Source: Gordonibacter urolithinfaciens
Lineage (GTDB): Bacteria; Actinomycetota; Coriobacteriia; Coriobacteriales; Eggerthellaceae
Direction: 5' to 3'
Length of the DNA stretch: 64,000 bases
Assembly: GCF_900199375.1 (NCBI RefSeq)
Contig: NZ_LT900217.1
Coordinates: forward strand, 1 to 64,000
Under the pieces are notes generated by a model. The model made no database searches and was not told the origin of the DNA. It saw nothing but the letters and a program-made list of their open reading frames with translations. Below are positions 24,286-32,850 of the stretch, piece by piece. Numbering within the stretch: the stretch's first letter is position 1; every line of letters begins with the position of its first letter. The position numbers and the translations under genes were made by a program.

Positions 24286-25545
24286 GTGGATACCAGCGCT
24301 CGTCCCCGCTCCACGTACCAGAACCACGTGCTCGTGTCGGTGCTGCTCGTGCTGGCAGGCATCGCCGTGGCGCTCGGGCAGTTCAAGGTGCCCTCCATCA
24401 TGCCGGCCATCATGGAGCAGTTCGATATGGACGTGGGCTCCGCCTCCATGCTCATGTCGGTGTTCACGCTGGCGGGCATCTTCCTGTCTCTTCCCACGGG
24501 CTTCCTGGCGCGGCGCTTCGGCGCCAAGAACATGATGGTGGCCGCCGTCGTCGTCATGGTGGTCGGCACGGCTGTGGGGACGCTGGCTACCTCGGCCGCC
24601 ATCCTCGTGCTGTCGCGGGCCGTCGAAGGCGTGGCGCTCGTGTTCTGCGGCGTGAGCGCACCGCTTGCCATCAGGGCCTACGTTGCACCCGAAAAGGTGG
24701 GCTTCGCGAGCGGCATCTGGGCGCTGTGGTTCTCGCTCGGGTCGTTCGTCGGCGGGGTGCTCACGCCGACCGTGTTCGGGGCGATCGGTTTCCAGGGAAC
24801 ATGGTGCGTCATGGCAGGCATCGCGCTCGTGGCGGGCGGGCTCATGCTGCTGTTCGTGCGACCGGTTGGCGGAGGACGCTTCCTCGAGAGCGTCCTGCGG
24901 CCGCAAGATGGCGCGCCTCGCGAGAAGATGAGCATGAAAGGCCTGTTCAGCCGTAACGTGTTGCTGGTACTCGGCGGGTTCCTCATGTTCAACATGGTGC
25001 TCATCTCGTTCCTGTCTTTCAGCCCGACGTTTTTGCAGGGCGAGGGCATGGACGCGACGCTCGCCGGGTTCGCCAGCACGCTGCCCATGCTCGTCGCGGT
25101 GGCCAGCTCGCCGCTGTTCGGCGTGCTGGCCGACAAAACCGGCCGGCTCAAGGCGCTTATGGTGGCATCCATGCTGGTCATGGGTCCCTGCGCGTTCGCG
25201 CTGCTCACCACGGCCGGCCCCGCCCTCTGGGCGGCCGCGCTCGTCATGGGCATGGTGGGGCTCGGCGCCCCCACGATGTTCCTGATCGTGTACCCGTCGG
25301 TGGTGGAGAACAAGGATGCCATGCCTATCGCCATGGGATTCCTCGTGCTCACTCAGAGCCTGGGCCAGTTCCTCGGCTCTTCCCTCGTACCCGCGGTGCT
25401 CGGCGCCGGGGGATGGGCCGCCGCCGGCGCCTTCGCGCTCGTGCTGGGCCTCGTGGGCACGGGGCTGCTCGCGCTCGTGCGGCTGGAGGCGCCTGCGAAG
25501 GATGCCGTCGCCCACGGCGAGGACGCCGCGAGCACGGCCGTCTAG
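24286..25545 (+). CDS. MFS transporter
   Basis: 419 residues and 12 predicted helices. The MFS loop motif GFLARRFGAKNMMVAA is between helices 2 and 3, and its second-half copy is GVLADKTGRLKALMVA. GTG 24286 is chosen as start because GGGAG lies seven bases upstream and homology starts with TYQNHVLVSVLLVLAG; an upstream ATG at 24202 lies in the terminator. It is about 45 percent similar by eye to the MFS protein at 27388, which belongs to another molybdenum operon, so this type of carrier accompanies these enzymes. Substrate unknown. Confidence 0.82.
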   Translation: MDTSARPRSTYQNHVLVSVLLVLAGIAVALGQFKVPSIMPAIMEQFDMDVGSASMLMSVFTLAGIFLSLPTGFLARRFGAKNMMVAAVVVMVVGTAVGTLATSAAILVLSRAVEGVALVFCGVSAPLAIRAYVAPEKVGFASGIWALWFSLGSFVGGVLTPTVFGAIGFQGTWCVMAGIALVAGGLMLLFVRPVGGGRFLESVLRPQDGAPREKMSMKGLFSRNVLLVLGGFLMFNMVLISFLSFSPTFLQGEGMDATLAGFASTLPMLVAVASSPLFGVLADKTGRLKALMVASMLVMGPCAFALLTTAGPALWAAALVMGMVGLGAPTMFLIVYPSVVENKDAMPIAMGFLVLTQSLGQFLGSSLVPAVLGAGGWAAAGAFALVLGLVGTGLLALVRLEAPAKDAVAHGEDAASTAV

Positions 25546-25565
25546 GAACAGGCGAGAAGGTCTGC

Positions 25566-25606
25566 CGGATAGCCCGTATCAGAGTTGCTCTAACACGGGC
25601 TATCGT
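25566..25606. repeat. Imperfect 41-bp palindrome with TTAGAGT-type core (degenerate)
   Basis: Arms GATAGCCCGT and ACGGGCTATC flank TCAGAGTTGCTCTAA (25579-25593), two mismatches from TTAGAGTWACTCTAA. It lies between the convergent MFS and uvsE stops and could end both transcripts as a hairpin, although no T run follows. Confidence 0.6.
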
Positions 25607-25622
25607 CTTCTGCAGACGCCGC

Positions 25623-26879
25623 TCAGAGATCGAAATAATACGAATGCAGCAGGTACCCCTGCCCGTAGCGGGCAGCTAGCTTCTCCAGCCGCCGCTTCAC
25701 CGCGCCGAGGCCTGCCTGCCCGAGCTCGTAGCGTTCCATGAGCCGCGCGAACGACGCGCGCTCGCGGGCGGTGGCGAGCCCCGACACGTAGCCCCACACG
25801 TGCTGCGCCGCGTTGCGTCCGCCGCCCCGTGTGGGCGGGAGGGCGAGGGCGCCGTCGACCAGGCGGTAGAACTCCTGCACCGGATAGGCATCCTTGTCCT
25901 TCAGCAGGTTCCTCACCTGCTGGTACGCCGCCTGGTCGCGCTCGAGCACGCTGTACTTGCACGTCGCCCACGCCCGTTCGAGCGCTGCCGCCGTGCCGTG
26001 CTCGTCGAGGACGTTCAGGCACTTCAACGCCGACGCGTTCTTGTCCTTCACCTCCAGCATCACGTCGGGGGCCCGCCCTTCGAGCGACGCAGCGAAAGCA
26101 AGGAACCCGTCAAGGCCTATCGTGTCGGTGTGGCTGCCGTGCCTCCTGCCCGGCGCCTGCTGCGCGTAGTGCACCTTCTGCGGTCCGTCCTGCGGCCCCC
26201 AGGTACGCGCCGCCGCATCGAGGAGCTCGAGCTCTCCCCGGCCGCCAGGGTCGTGGTTCAGCCGATGGTGGAGCACGTCGAACACCATCGGGATGCCGCA
26301 GGCCGCGCTCGCCGCCAGCGCGTCCTCGGCCGTGAACAGGCGGTCGTCGTTCTCGACGACCAGCCGTCGGCGCACGCCCGCATCCAGTTCGCGGCAGCGT
26401 GCGACGAAGCGCCTCAAGGCGGTTTTCTTGTCGCCGTAGGCGCCGCCCACGTGCAGGACGACCTTGGCCTCGGCGCCGGTGCCCAGCGCGTCGAGGAAGG
26501 CCGCGTGGTAGGCCAGGTCCGCCACGGCGCGGCGCACGACATCGTCGTCGGGGGAGTTCAGCACCGTGTACTGCCCCGGGTGCATGCTGAGGCGCACCCG
26601 GTTCTCGGCGGCCAGCTCCCCGATGGCCGCGAGCCGCTCCCCGAACGCATGCGCCCAGTCCAGGCGGTTCGCCGGGCTCGACCCGAACGGGATGACGTCC
26701 GAGCCTATGCGGAAGAGCCGGATGCCGTTGGCTCCGCAGTAGCGGACGACCGCCTCCAGCGCCGACAGGTTGGCGCCGATGGCCTCCGCCAGCCGCTCGT
26801 CGCTCGCGTTCCGCATGACCAGGGAACGCATGCGCCCCTCGGGAAGACCGAGCGTCTTCGATGCGTACCCGATGTTCAT
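25623..26879 (-). CDS. uvsE: UV damage endonuclease UvsE/UVDE
   Basis: 418 residues with a TIM-barrel nuclease fold. Typical stretches are MNIGYASKTL at the start, RLFRIGSDVIPFGSS, LSMHPGQYTVLNSP and LVVENDDRLFTAEDAL, followed by FDVLHHRLNHD; the His, Asp and Glu residues bind the divalent metals. It nicks DNA 5' of UV photoproducts in a repair route separate from UvrABC. The C-terminal 120 residues extend beyond the core nuclease. It stands downstream of the third molybdenum operon but is unrelated to it. Confidence 0.85.
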   Translation of the reverse strand: MNIGYASKTLGLPEGRMRSLVMRNASDERLAEAIGANLSALEAVVRYCGANGIRLFRIGSDVIPFGSSPANRLDWAHAFGERLAAIGELAAENRVRLSMHPGQYTVLNSPDDDVVRRAVADLAYHAAFLDALGTGAEAKVVLHVGGAYGDKKTALRRFVARCRELDAGVRRRLVVENDDRLFTAEDALAASAACGIPMVFDVLHHRLNHDPGGRGELELLDAAARTWGPQDGPQKVHYAQQAPGRRHGSHTDTIGLDGFLAFAASLEGRAPDVMLEVKDKNASALKCLNVLDEHGTAAALERAWATCKYSVLERDQAAYQQVRNLLKDKDAYPVQEFYRLVDGALALPPTRGGGRNAAQHVWGYVSGLATARERASFARLMERYELGQAGLGAVKRRLEKLAARYGQGYLLHSYYFDL

Positions 26880-26990
26880 GGCATCGCCTGCCTTTCCGCG
26901 CCTCGCCGTCCATGCGGCCAGCATAGGCGCTCGCGGCAGGGACCCGCCGTTTCCGTTGCAGAACCGACATGCACGGCCCTTCCCACTACG

Positions 26991-27005
26991 TTAGAGTAAC
27001 TCTAA
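26991..27005. repeat. TTAGAGTAACTCTAA dyad
   Basis: Exact 15-bp palindrome (7-bp arms around A) in the 188-base gap between the zinc-ribbon gene and uvsE, about 110 bases upstream of the uvsE start. Same motif as at 40109 and 40141. Confidence 0.8.
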
Positions 27006-27067
27006 GTCGCGTTGCTGGCGGCCCGAGGGCAGGAAGGAAAGGGGCGGTTCCGGAGCGATCGCGCCGC

Positions 27068-27298
27068 TTAGGCCTTTGGGACGTTGGGGGCCTTCGGAGC
27101 CGAGGGGGAGGCAGGCGGCTTCGGGGCAGCCGGGGCTGCGGGAAGCGGCTTCTCTCCCTTCAAATAGGGGACGAGATCGCATCGGCAGTGCGGGCACCTC
27201 TTCAAGACGATGCCGCTCAGCACCTGGATATCCTGGCCGCACTCGGGGCATTTGCTCGAGCTTGCGTCTGCCGACGCATCGGCTGGTCTGAAGCACAT
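27068..27298 (-). CDS. MCFRP zinc-ribbon protein with Pro/Ala tail, copy 2
   Basis: 76 residues: MCFRPADASADASSSK, a zinc ribbon with CPECGQDIQVLSG then CPHCRCD, and a tail of Pro, Ala and Lys ending PSAPKAPNVPKA. AAGGAG is eight bases before the ATG. It matches the protein at 18759 in its first five residues, ribbon and tail composition, but the ribbon loop sequence differs. It ends the operon DmsA-like, DmsB-like, VOC, MFS. Function unknown to me; the repeated link with molybdenum-enzyme operons is the only clue. Confidence 0.8.
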   Translation of the reverse strand: MCFRPADASADASSSKCPECGQDIQVLSGIVLKRCPHCRCDLVPYLKGEKPLPAAPAAPKPPASPSAPKAPNVPKA

Positions 27299-27387
27299 GG
27301 CTACCACTCCTTTTCGAGCCCTACCCGGGCACCGCCGCGCTTTGCGGACGGCGCCCGGCCTTGAACGCTGGCTTTCCGTTGCCGTCT

Positions 27388-28572
27388 CTACCTGAACTTG
27401 CACAGGGCAAGCGCTGCGGTGCCGGCGAAGCCGATCACGCACATCACGATGCCGGTGAGCATCCACGAGGATACGTCGGGCCCGAGTAGCAGGGGGACCA
27501 GCCAGGTGCCCAGGAACTGGCCGAGGCTCTGCACCAGCATGAGCACGCCCATGCCGATGGACATGAGCTCCGGGCGGCCCAGGACGTTGATGTACGACGT
27601 CAGGCACATGACCGGTCCGCCCAAGCCCACGAGGCCCATGACGATGGCGCCGACCCACATCAAAGGGCCGGTCTGGGTGAGCAGGAGCAGCGTGCAGGGT
27701 CCCATGACGAGCATTGCGGCCAGGTACAGCGGCTTGCAGCGGCCCAGCTTGTCGGACAGAGCGCCGAACAGCGGGGACGATATGACGGCGAGCAGCATGG
27801 GAAGCGTGCTGACGAAGCCGGACAGCGTCGGGTCGACGCCCTGCTGCTGCAAGAAGGTGGGGCCGAAGCTCAGCACCGCCATCAGCGTCATGTTGAAGAC
27901 GAGGAAGGCGGCGAAGAACAGCAGGATGTTCGGCTTCACGAGCTCGCCGTAACCCACCTTCCCCTCTGTAGGAGCGTCCGCGGCCCCCTCGAGCGCCTCG
28001 CCGGGGTTCTTGACGATCACGGCGACCACGATGGCGAACACCACGGCCGCGGCGGCGTAGATCACCCACACGCCCGCGAAACCGGTGGAAGCGTACAGCG
28101 TGGGGGTCAGCACGCCGCCGACCACCGAACCGAGGCAGACCCAGAGCGCCCAGATGCCCGTCGCGGAACCGATCTTGTCGGGGGAGACGTACTTCTGCAC
28201 GGCCAGGGGGCCGCAGATGGTCACGAAGATGAACGCCACGCCCTCGATGGCGCGGGAGACGATGAGAACCATGCCGTTGCCCGCGAAGGCGCCCAGCAAC
28301 GAACCGACTGCGATGATCGCGGCAGCGGCGAGCAGCATGGTCTTCGGGCCGAACCTCTTCGCGAGCGCCCCCGTGGGAAGCGCCAGGATAATGCCCACGA
28401 ACGTGAAGATGGACATGAGCCACGAAGCGGAGCTCGCATCCATGCCCATGTTCGCCATGATGTCGCCCATGACGACGGGAACCTTGAACTGGATCGTGGC
28501 GATAGCCGTTCCGAACAGGAGCATGACGACGGCGATCAGCGCCCAGTTCCCGTATTTCTTACTGGTGCTCAT
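27388..28572 (-). CDS. MFS transporter in a molybdenum-enzyme operon
   Basis: 394 residues, 12 helices, loop motifs GALAKRFGPKTMLLAA and GALSDKLGRCKPLYLA. Very like the MFS protein at 24286 (shared QFKVP, IWALW..GS.VGGVLTPT and SLGQFLG stretches). It is probably the uptake or exchange carrier for the substrate of the enzyme encoded at 30016. GGAGGAGG is seven bases before the ATG. About 140 bases separate it from the VOC gene and hold a small TTTTCGC / GCGAAAA stem. Confidence 0.82.
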   Translation of the reverse strand: MSTSKKYGNWALIAVVMLLFGTAIATIQFKVPVVMGDIMANMGMDASSASWLMSIFTFVGIILALPTGALAKRFGPKTMLLAAAAIIAVGSLLGAFAGNGMVLIVSRAIEGVAFIFVTICGPLAVQKYVSPDKIGSATGIWALWVCLGSVVGGVLTPTLYASTGFAGVWVIYAAAAVVFAIVVAVIVKNPGEALEGAADAPTEGKVGYGELVKPNILLFFAAFLVFNMTLMAVLSFGPTFLQQQGVDPTLSGFVSTLPMLLAVISSPLFGALSDKLGRCKPLYLAAMLVMGPCTLLLLTQTGPLMWVGAIVMGLVGLGGPVMCLTSYINVLGRPELMSIGMGVLMLVQSLGQFLGTWLVPLLLGPDVSSWMLTGIVMCVIGFAGTAALALCKFR

Positions 28573-28712
28573 AAGGCACCTCCTCCTTTGGTGTTTCGCA
28601 TGCACGAACCAGGCCCTTCGCTAAAAAGGCGATACCTTCGGCATTTTTTTCGCCTCCTCGTTGCGAAAAGCCTGGAAGCGAGAGCGGGTTGGACCTTTGC
28701 TGCCCTTTCGGC

Positions 28713-29174
28713 CTACAACGCCCTTAGGTTGTCCTGCACGGCTTCGAAACGCTCGCCGCCGGGGCCGCGGAAGAACATGATCTTAAGCTGCGCACCCCCT
28801 TCGCCGCAGACGGTGAAGACGTCGGCGTCGTCGCCTGCCAGGGGACGGTCGAACTCCAAGGGCGGGTCGAACGGGCCCGCCTCGACGGCGACGCCCTTCT
28901 CGCCCAGATGCGCGACGAAGCCGTCCATGTCGTCCACGCGCAGCGCCACGTGGTTAAGGCAGTTCGCGGCGGCCTCGCACGTGCGCTTGTCCTCGCATTC
29001 CAGCAGCTCGAAGACAAGATCCCCCCTCATGGCCCATGCCATCTTGAGCGGCTTGTCGCCCTCCAAAGCGTCCGACCTGAACAGCAGCCTGCAGCCGAGC
29101 ACGTCCTCGTAGAACGTTATGGACTCCTCGATATCGCGGCAGTAGATCCCTGCATGATGAAAGACCGATTCCAT
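28713..29174 (-). CDS. VOC-superfamily (glyoxalase-like) protein
   Basis: 153 residues with two beta-alpha-beta-beta-beta units. The first metal-ligand region is HHAGIYCRDIEESITFYEDV and the second NHVALRVDDMDGFV, with a final acidic residue in the C-terminal strands. VOC proteins include dioxygenases, glyoxalases and binding proteins, so the reaction cannot be named. In this operon, between a molybdenum enzyme and a transporter, it might handle a product or bind the substrate. Confidence 0.75.
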   Translation of the reverse strand: MESVFHHAGIYCRDIEESITFYEDVLGCRLLFRSDALEGDKPLKMAWAMRGDLVFELLECEDKRTCEAAANCLNHVALRVDDMDGFVAHLGEKGVAVEAGPFDPPLEFDRPLAGDDADVFTVCGEGGAQLKIMFFRGPGGERFEAVQDNLRAL

Positions 29175-29267
29175 GGGTTCCCCCTATCGCATGCATTCGG
29201 CAAGAGGCGGGATGCGCGGCGCATGAGTTCCGGCCGCCGTGCATCCCGCGATGATGGCTCGTTGACG

Positions 29268-30014
29268 CTATCCTTGGTCGCTCGACGTGGCGGCCATGAC
29301 CTCGGCCACGGTGGCGTTCTTCATGCGCAGCTCGCGGATGCACATGACGTCGGCGCCGAACTCCGTGACGCTGTCGCAGTCGCCCGCGTACACGTCGTCG
29401 GTGGCGGTGCGGCGCTTGGTGAGCTGGACGGCCTTTTCCGCATCGTAGGGAACGAGCTGCTCCTTGGGCGGGTTCGCCTTGGCGACCCAGTTGGGCATGG
29501 TCAGCTCGGGATCGGGCATGGTCTCTATCTGGCGCACGTCGCCGTACTTCTCCACCAGCTCGTCGATGGGGCCGAAGTCCAGGGCGCGCATCGGGCAGGA
29601 GGCCACGCACAGGGGCAGCTGGCCCTTCTCCAAGCGGTCGATGCACAGGGTGCATTTGCTCATCTTGGTGCCGGGCTCGTCGCTCGCGAACTTCGGCGCA
29701 CCGTAGGGGCAGGCCTGGAAGCAGTTGCGGTCGCCCTGGCACTTGTCCTGGTCAACCAGCACGGCGCCGTACTTTTCCTCCTTGAAGATCGCGCCGTGCT
29801 CGCAGGCGGAGGCGCACACGGGGTTGTCGCAATGCCCGCAGCTGAAGGCCAGGATGCCGATGGACGTGAGCGGGAACGCGTTTTTCTCCCACATGTAGAC
29901 GCTCATCCACTTCTCGGGGCCGGGTGCGATGTCGTACCAGTCCTTGCAGGCCACCGAGCAGGCCTTGCAGCCGTAGCAGCGTCCCTGGTCGAAGAAGAAT
30001 CCGTACTGGGCCAT
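29268..30014 (-). CDS. DmsB-like four-cluster ferredoxin subunit with a Cys-to-Asp change
   Basis: 248 residues. Cysteine groups in order are CYGCKACSVAC, CGHCDNPVCASAC, CQGDRNCFQACPYG and CTLCIDRLEKG...CVASC. In the third group the second cysteine is Asp (CQGD instead of the usual CxGC). One of the four clusters may therefore be a [3Fe-4S] or Asp-ligated cluster with a shifted potential. It passes electrons to the catalytic subunit encoded immediately upstream, one base away. GGGAG is seven bases before the ATG. Cytoplasmic, since neither subunit has a Tat signal. Confidence 0.85.
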   Translation of the reverse strand: MAQYGFFFDQGRCYGCKACSVACKDWYDIAPGPEKWMSVYMWEKNAFPLTSIGILAFSCGHCDNPVCASACEHGAIFKEEKYGAVLVDQDKCQGDRNCFQACPYGAPKFASDEPGTKMSKCTLCIDRLEKGQLPLCVASCPMRALDFGPIDELVEKYGDVRQIETMPDPELTMPNWVAKANPPKEQLVPYDAEKAVQLTKRRTATDDVYAGDCDSVTEFGADVMCIRELRMKNATVAEVMAATSSDQG

Positions 30015-30015
30015 G

Positions 30016-32514
30016 TTATTCTCCCACCTTCCTGATCTCCACGAGGCCGGCCGTCAGCAGCGCGCCCACCACATGCGGCAGGTGCGTGTCGCCTATGAGG
30101 AGGTTGCAGTTGCCGGCTTCGTCGATGCCGTAGGGCATGAGCTTGGACTTCCTGACGTTGTCGAACTTGGACCATTCGCCATGCCCGATGGACACGGTGC
30201 CGGGCAGCAGCTTCGACGAGACGTACGCGGTGATCTCCACTTCGCCGAACTGGTTGTACACCAGCACGCGGTCGCCCGTCTTGATGCCGCGGTCGGCGGC
30301 GTCGGCGGGGGACATGCGCACCATATGCTCGTAGCAGTCGCCCTTGAGCCAGGGGTTCTGGTCGTTGGACGAGTGCTGGCGGTACGTGGACACCGGCGTG
30401 ACCATGGACAGCGGGAAGTTCTTCGTCCACGGGTGGTAGTAGCTGTCGTTCGCGGGCAGGTCCTGGTAGGTGGGCTGCCAGCGCGGGTAGGCGTCCATCT
30501 GCCCGCCGTAGCGGGTCTTCGTCAGGTCGTTGCCCTTCACGAAGGAGCTCTCGAACTCTATCTTGCCGGACGGCGTCTTGAAGGGGGAGCGGCCCCATTC
30601 GACCGTGTTCTTGAAGGGGTAGAACCACTCGCCGGGCTCGCCGGGAACGCGGACGATGGGCAGCTTCTGGAACTCCTCCCATGAGGGCGGCTCCACCTCG
30701 TAGTAGCCCAGAAGGCCGTTCTCGTCCTCGGCCCACTTCTCGTAGGCCGGCTTGTAGATACGCTCGATGACCTGCTCGTCCCAGTCGCGCCAGTCGGTCA
30801 CGTCGAGCATCTTCGGGCAGTACTTGTCGGCGAAGCCGAGGCGGCGGGCCAGCTCCATCCAGACCCAGTCCTTCGAACGGACCTCGCCCGGGGGGTTCAC
30901 GCCCTTGCCGGCGAACAGGAAGTAGTTCATCATGCCGGACGGCGAGTTCCAGAAGCGGTTGATGCCGAAGAAGTGCATGTCCGTGGACTCGAACTGGATG
31001 ACGGGGGAGGGCAGCACGATGTCGAGGAACTCGATGGAGGGCTGGTCGTGGAAGTACTGCCAGCCCCAGGAGAACTCCATGTCCGCGAAGCCCTGCATGC
31101 GCTTGGACACATGATGCTGGTTGTTGATGTAGTTGTTCGGGATGATGGCCATCTTCAGGTTCGGCAGCGGGCTGTCGGCCGGGCAGCCGATGCGGCGGCG
31201 GAACTCGTCCTCGGTGATCTCGCCGGCAGCGTAGAGCTTCTGGCAGTGCATGACCTCGGTCACCTTGTTGTTGTTATTGGTGATGGGGTTCACCACGTCG
31301 CCCTTGATCTGGCCGGTGTCGGGCACGGGCGCGAAGAGGCGGGGCTGGGTCACCAGGTTGGCACCGCCGCCCTCGCAGCCGCCGGGAATGGACAGGTTGC
31401 CGGTCATAGCCTGCAGGAGCATGGCCACGGCGGCGGCGTAGTCGCCCAGGTTGCGCTTGGACACGCCGTACATCTGCTGCAGGTGGACGGGCTTCATGGA
31501 CGCGTAGTAGCGGGCGAAGGCCCCGATGGTCTCGGCCGGGATGCCGGTGATCGGCTCGGCCCATTCAGGAGTGTGAGCAACGCCGTCCACCTCGCCGACG
31601 ACGTACTTGCGCCACTCCTCGAAGCCATCGGGCTCCACCCACTGCGCCACGTACTCGTGGTCGTAGAGGTCCTCGGTGTAGAGCACGTAGGCCACCGCCA
31701 GGCCGAACGCCGTGTCGGTTCCGGGGCGGATGGGTATCCACTGGGCGCCCAGGGCCTCGGCGCTCACGTTGTACACCGGGTCGATCAGGATGAACTTGCA
31801 GCCGCGCTCCTGGGCCAGCTTCATGTAGTAGGGCACGTGGCCGAACCAGGACACCATGGGATCGAAGCCCCACAGCACCACGAGCTTGGAGTTCAGCAGG
31901 TCGGGGGCCTCGAAGCCGGGGAATGCGTCGGACGTTCCCTTGATGAGGCAGTCGGTGAGGCGCACGCCCAGGTGGAAGTCCTCGGCGGCGGCGCTGCCGG
32001 AGGTCGAGTGGTCGCCCCAGCCGGTGATGGTGCCCGGCATGTAGGAGGCGAACGGGAAGTCGGAGCTCTCGAACGCCACGTAGTAGCAGTAGTACAGCCA
32101 GGGATGGTCGGGGTTCTCCTCGGCCATCTGCTTCATCTTGCCCGCGATGGTGTCGAGCGCCTCGTCCCAGGAGATGCGCTCGAAACGACCCTTGCCGGAG
32201 CCTTTCCCGCCCACGCGCTTCATGGGGTACAGCAGGCGGTTCTCCGAGTAGAGCTCCTGGCGCCACGCATGGCCCATGGGGCAGGCGCGCGCCTGGAGCA
32301 TGCCGGTCTGGACGGCGTTCTCGTCGTCGTCCTCGCGGGCGACGCCCGGGTTCACCGAGTCGTCGGGCTCAATGGCGATGATTTTGTCATCCTTAACGCT
32401 GCACTTGATCAGGCAGGTGGCGTCCCAACAACCGTTGTTGTGGCAGGTGGTGTAGAAGTAATCGACCCCCTCGTGACGCTCGCCTAGTTTCTCGACTACC
32501 GATTCCCTTGACAT
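30016..32514 (-). CDS. Molybdopterin oxidoreductase catalytic subunit, DmsA-like
   Basis: 832 residues. The N-terminal [4Fe-4S] site is CHNNGCWDATCLIKC with a later RACPMGH. The molybdenum domain carries GWGDHSTSGSAAAEDFHLG, where a serine is the likely metal ligand as in DMSO and TMAO reductases, then VVLWGFDPMVSWFG and RPGTDTAFGLAVAYV. The C-terminal dinucleotide domain ends the protein. There is no Tat signal and no DmsC-type anchor in the operon, so electrons probably come from a soluble or separate carrier. Substrate unknown; the VOC and MFS neighbours suggest a small organic substrate taken up by the MFS protein. Confidence 0.82.
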   Translation of the reverse strand: MSRESVVEKLGERHEGVDYFYTTCHNNGCWDATCLIKCSVKDDKIIAIEPDDSVNPGVAREDDDENAVQTGMLQARACPMGHAWRQELYSENRLLYPMKRVGGKGSGKGRFERISWDEALDTIAGKMKQMAEENPDHPWLYYCYYVAFESSDFPFASYMPGTITGWGDHSTSGSAAAEDFHLGVRLTDCLIKGTSDAFPGFEAPDLLNSKLVVLWGFDPMVSWFGHVPYYMKLAQERGCKFILIDPVYNVSAEALGAQWIPIRPGTDTAFGLAVAYVLYTEDLYDHEYVAQWVEPDGFEEWRKYVVGEVDGVAHTPEWAEPITGIPAETIGAFARYYASMKPVHLQQMYGVSKRNLGDYAAAVAMLLQAMTGNLSIPGGCEGGGANLVTQPRLFAPVPDTGQIKGDVVNPITNNNNKVTEVMHCQKLYAAGEITEDEFRRRIGCPADSPLPNLKMAIIPNNYINNQHHVSKRMQGFADMEFSWGWQYFHDQPSIEFLDIVLPSPVIQFESTDMHFFGINRFWNSPSGMMNYFLFAGKGVNPPGEVRSKDWVWMELARRLGFADKYCPKMLDVTDWRDWDEQVIERIYKPAYEKWAEDENGLLGYYEVEPPSWEEFQKLPIVRVPGEPGEWFYPFKNTVEWGRSPFKTPSGKIEFESSFVKGNDLTKTRYGGQMDAYPRWQPTYQDLPANDSYYHPWTKNFPLSMVTPVSTYRQHSSNDQNPWLKGDCYEHMVRMSPADAADRGIKTGDRVLVYNQFGEVEITAYVSSKLLPGTVSIGHGEWSKFDNVRKSKLMPYGIDEAGNCNLLIGDTHLPHVVGALLTAGLVEIRKVGE

Positions 32515-32716
32515 CGTGCCCCCTTTCGCATTGCTGCTCGCTCGAAAGAACGCGCTCGCGCCCGTTGGCGCAACCCGCTTGCCTCTAGGCTAGTGAGCGC
32601 GGGAAGGGGTTCGCAAGGTAGTTTCTGCTTTTAGAATATCCGGGAGTATCGCATAGCCTGAATTTTGCGGATTCCCGCCATTGCGAAGGATGGAGCGTCC
32701 CTGAATAGCCAGGTGC

Positions 32717-32737
32717 TAAAATGAACGGAGAATTCTC
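32717..32737 (+). promoter_or_regulatory. Promoter and palindrome of the Fic-like gene
   Basis: TAAAAT (-10 type) at 32717-32722 followed by the perfect palindrome GAGAATTCTC at 32728-32737, where transcription would start. The remaining parts of the 336-base divergent gap (32515-32850) show only weak imperfect dyads, for example near 32637-32653. Confidence 0.4.
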
Positions 32738-32850
32738 GGAATACAGCGCGCCGGTCGGAAAGGTCGGCGGACGCGAAAGCCGTTCGCCAGCGCGGGGGCG
32801 AGAACGGGTGATTTCCGGCCGGGAGCTTTCAGGGGAAGGACAGGGGTGAG

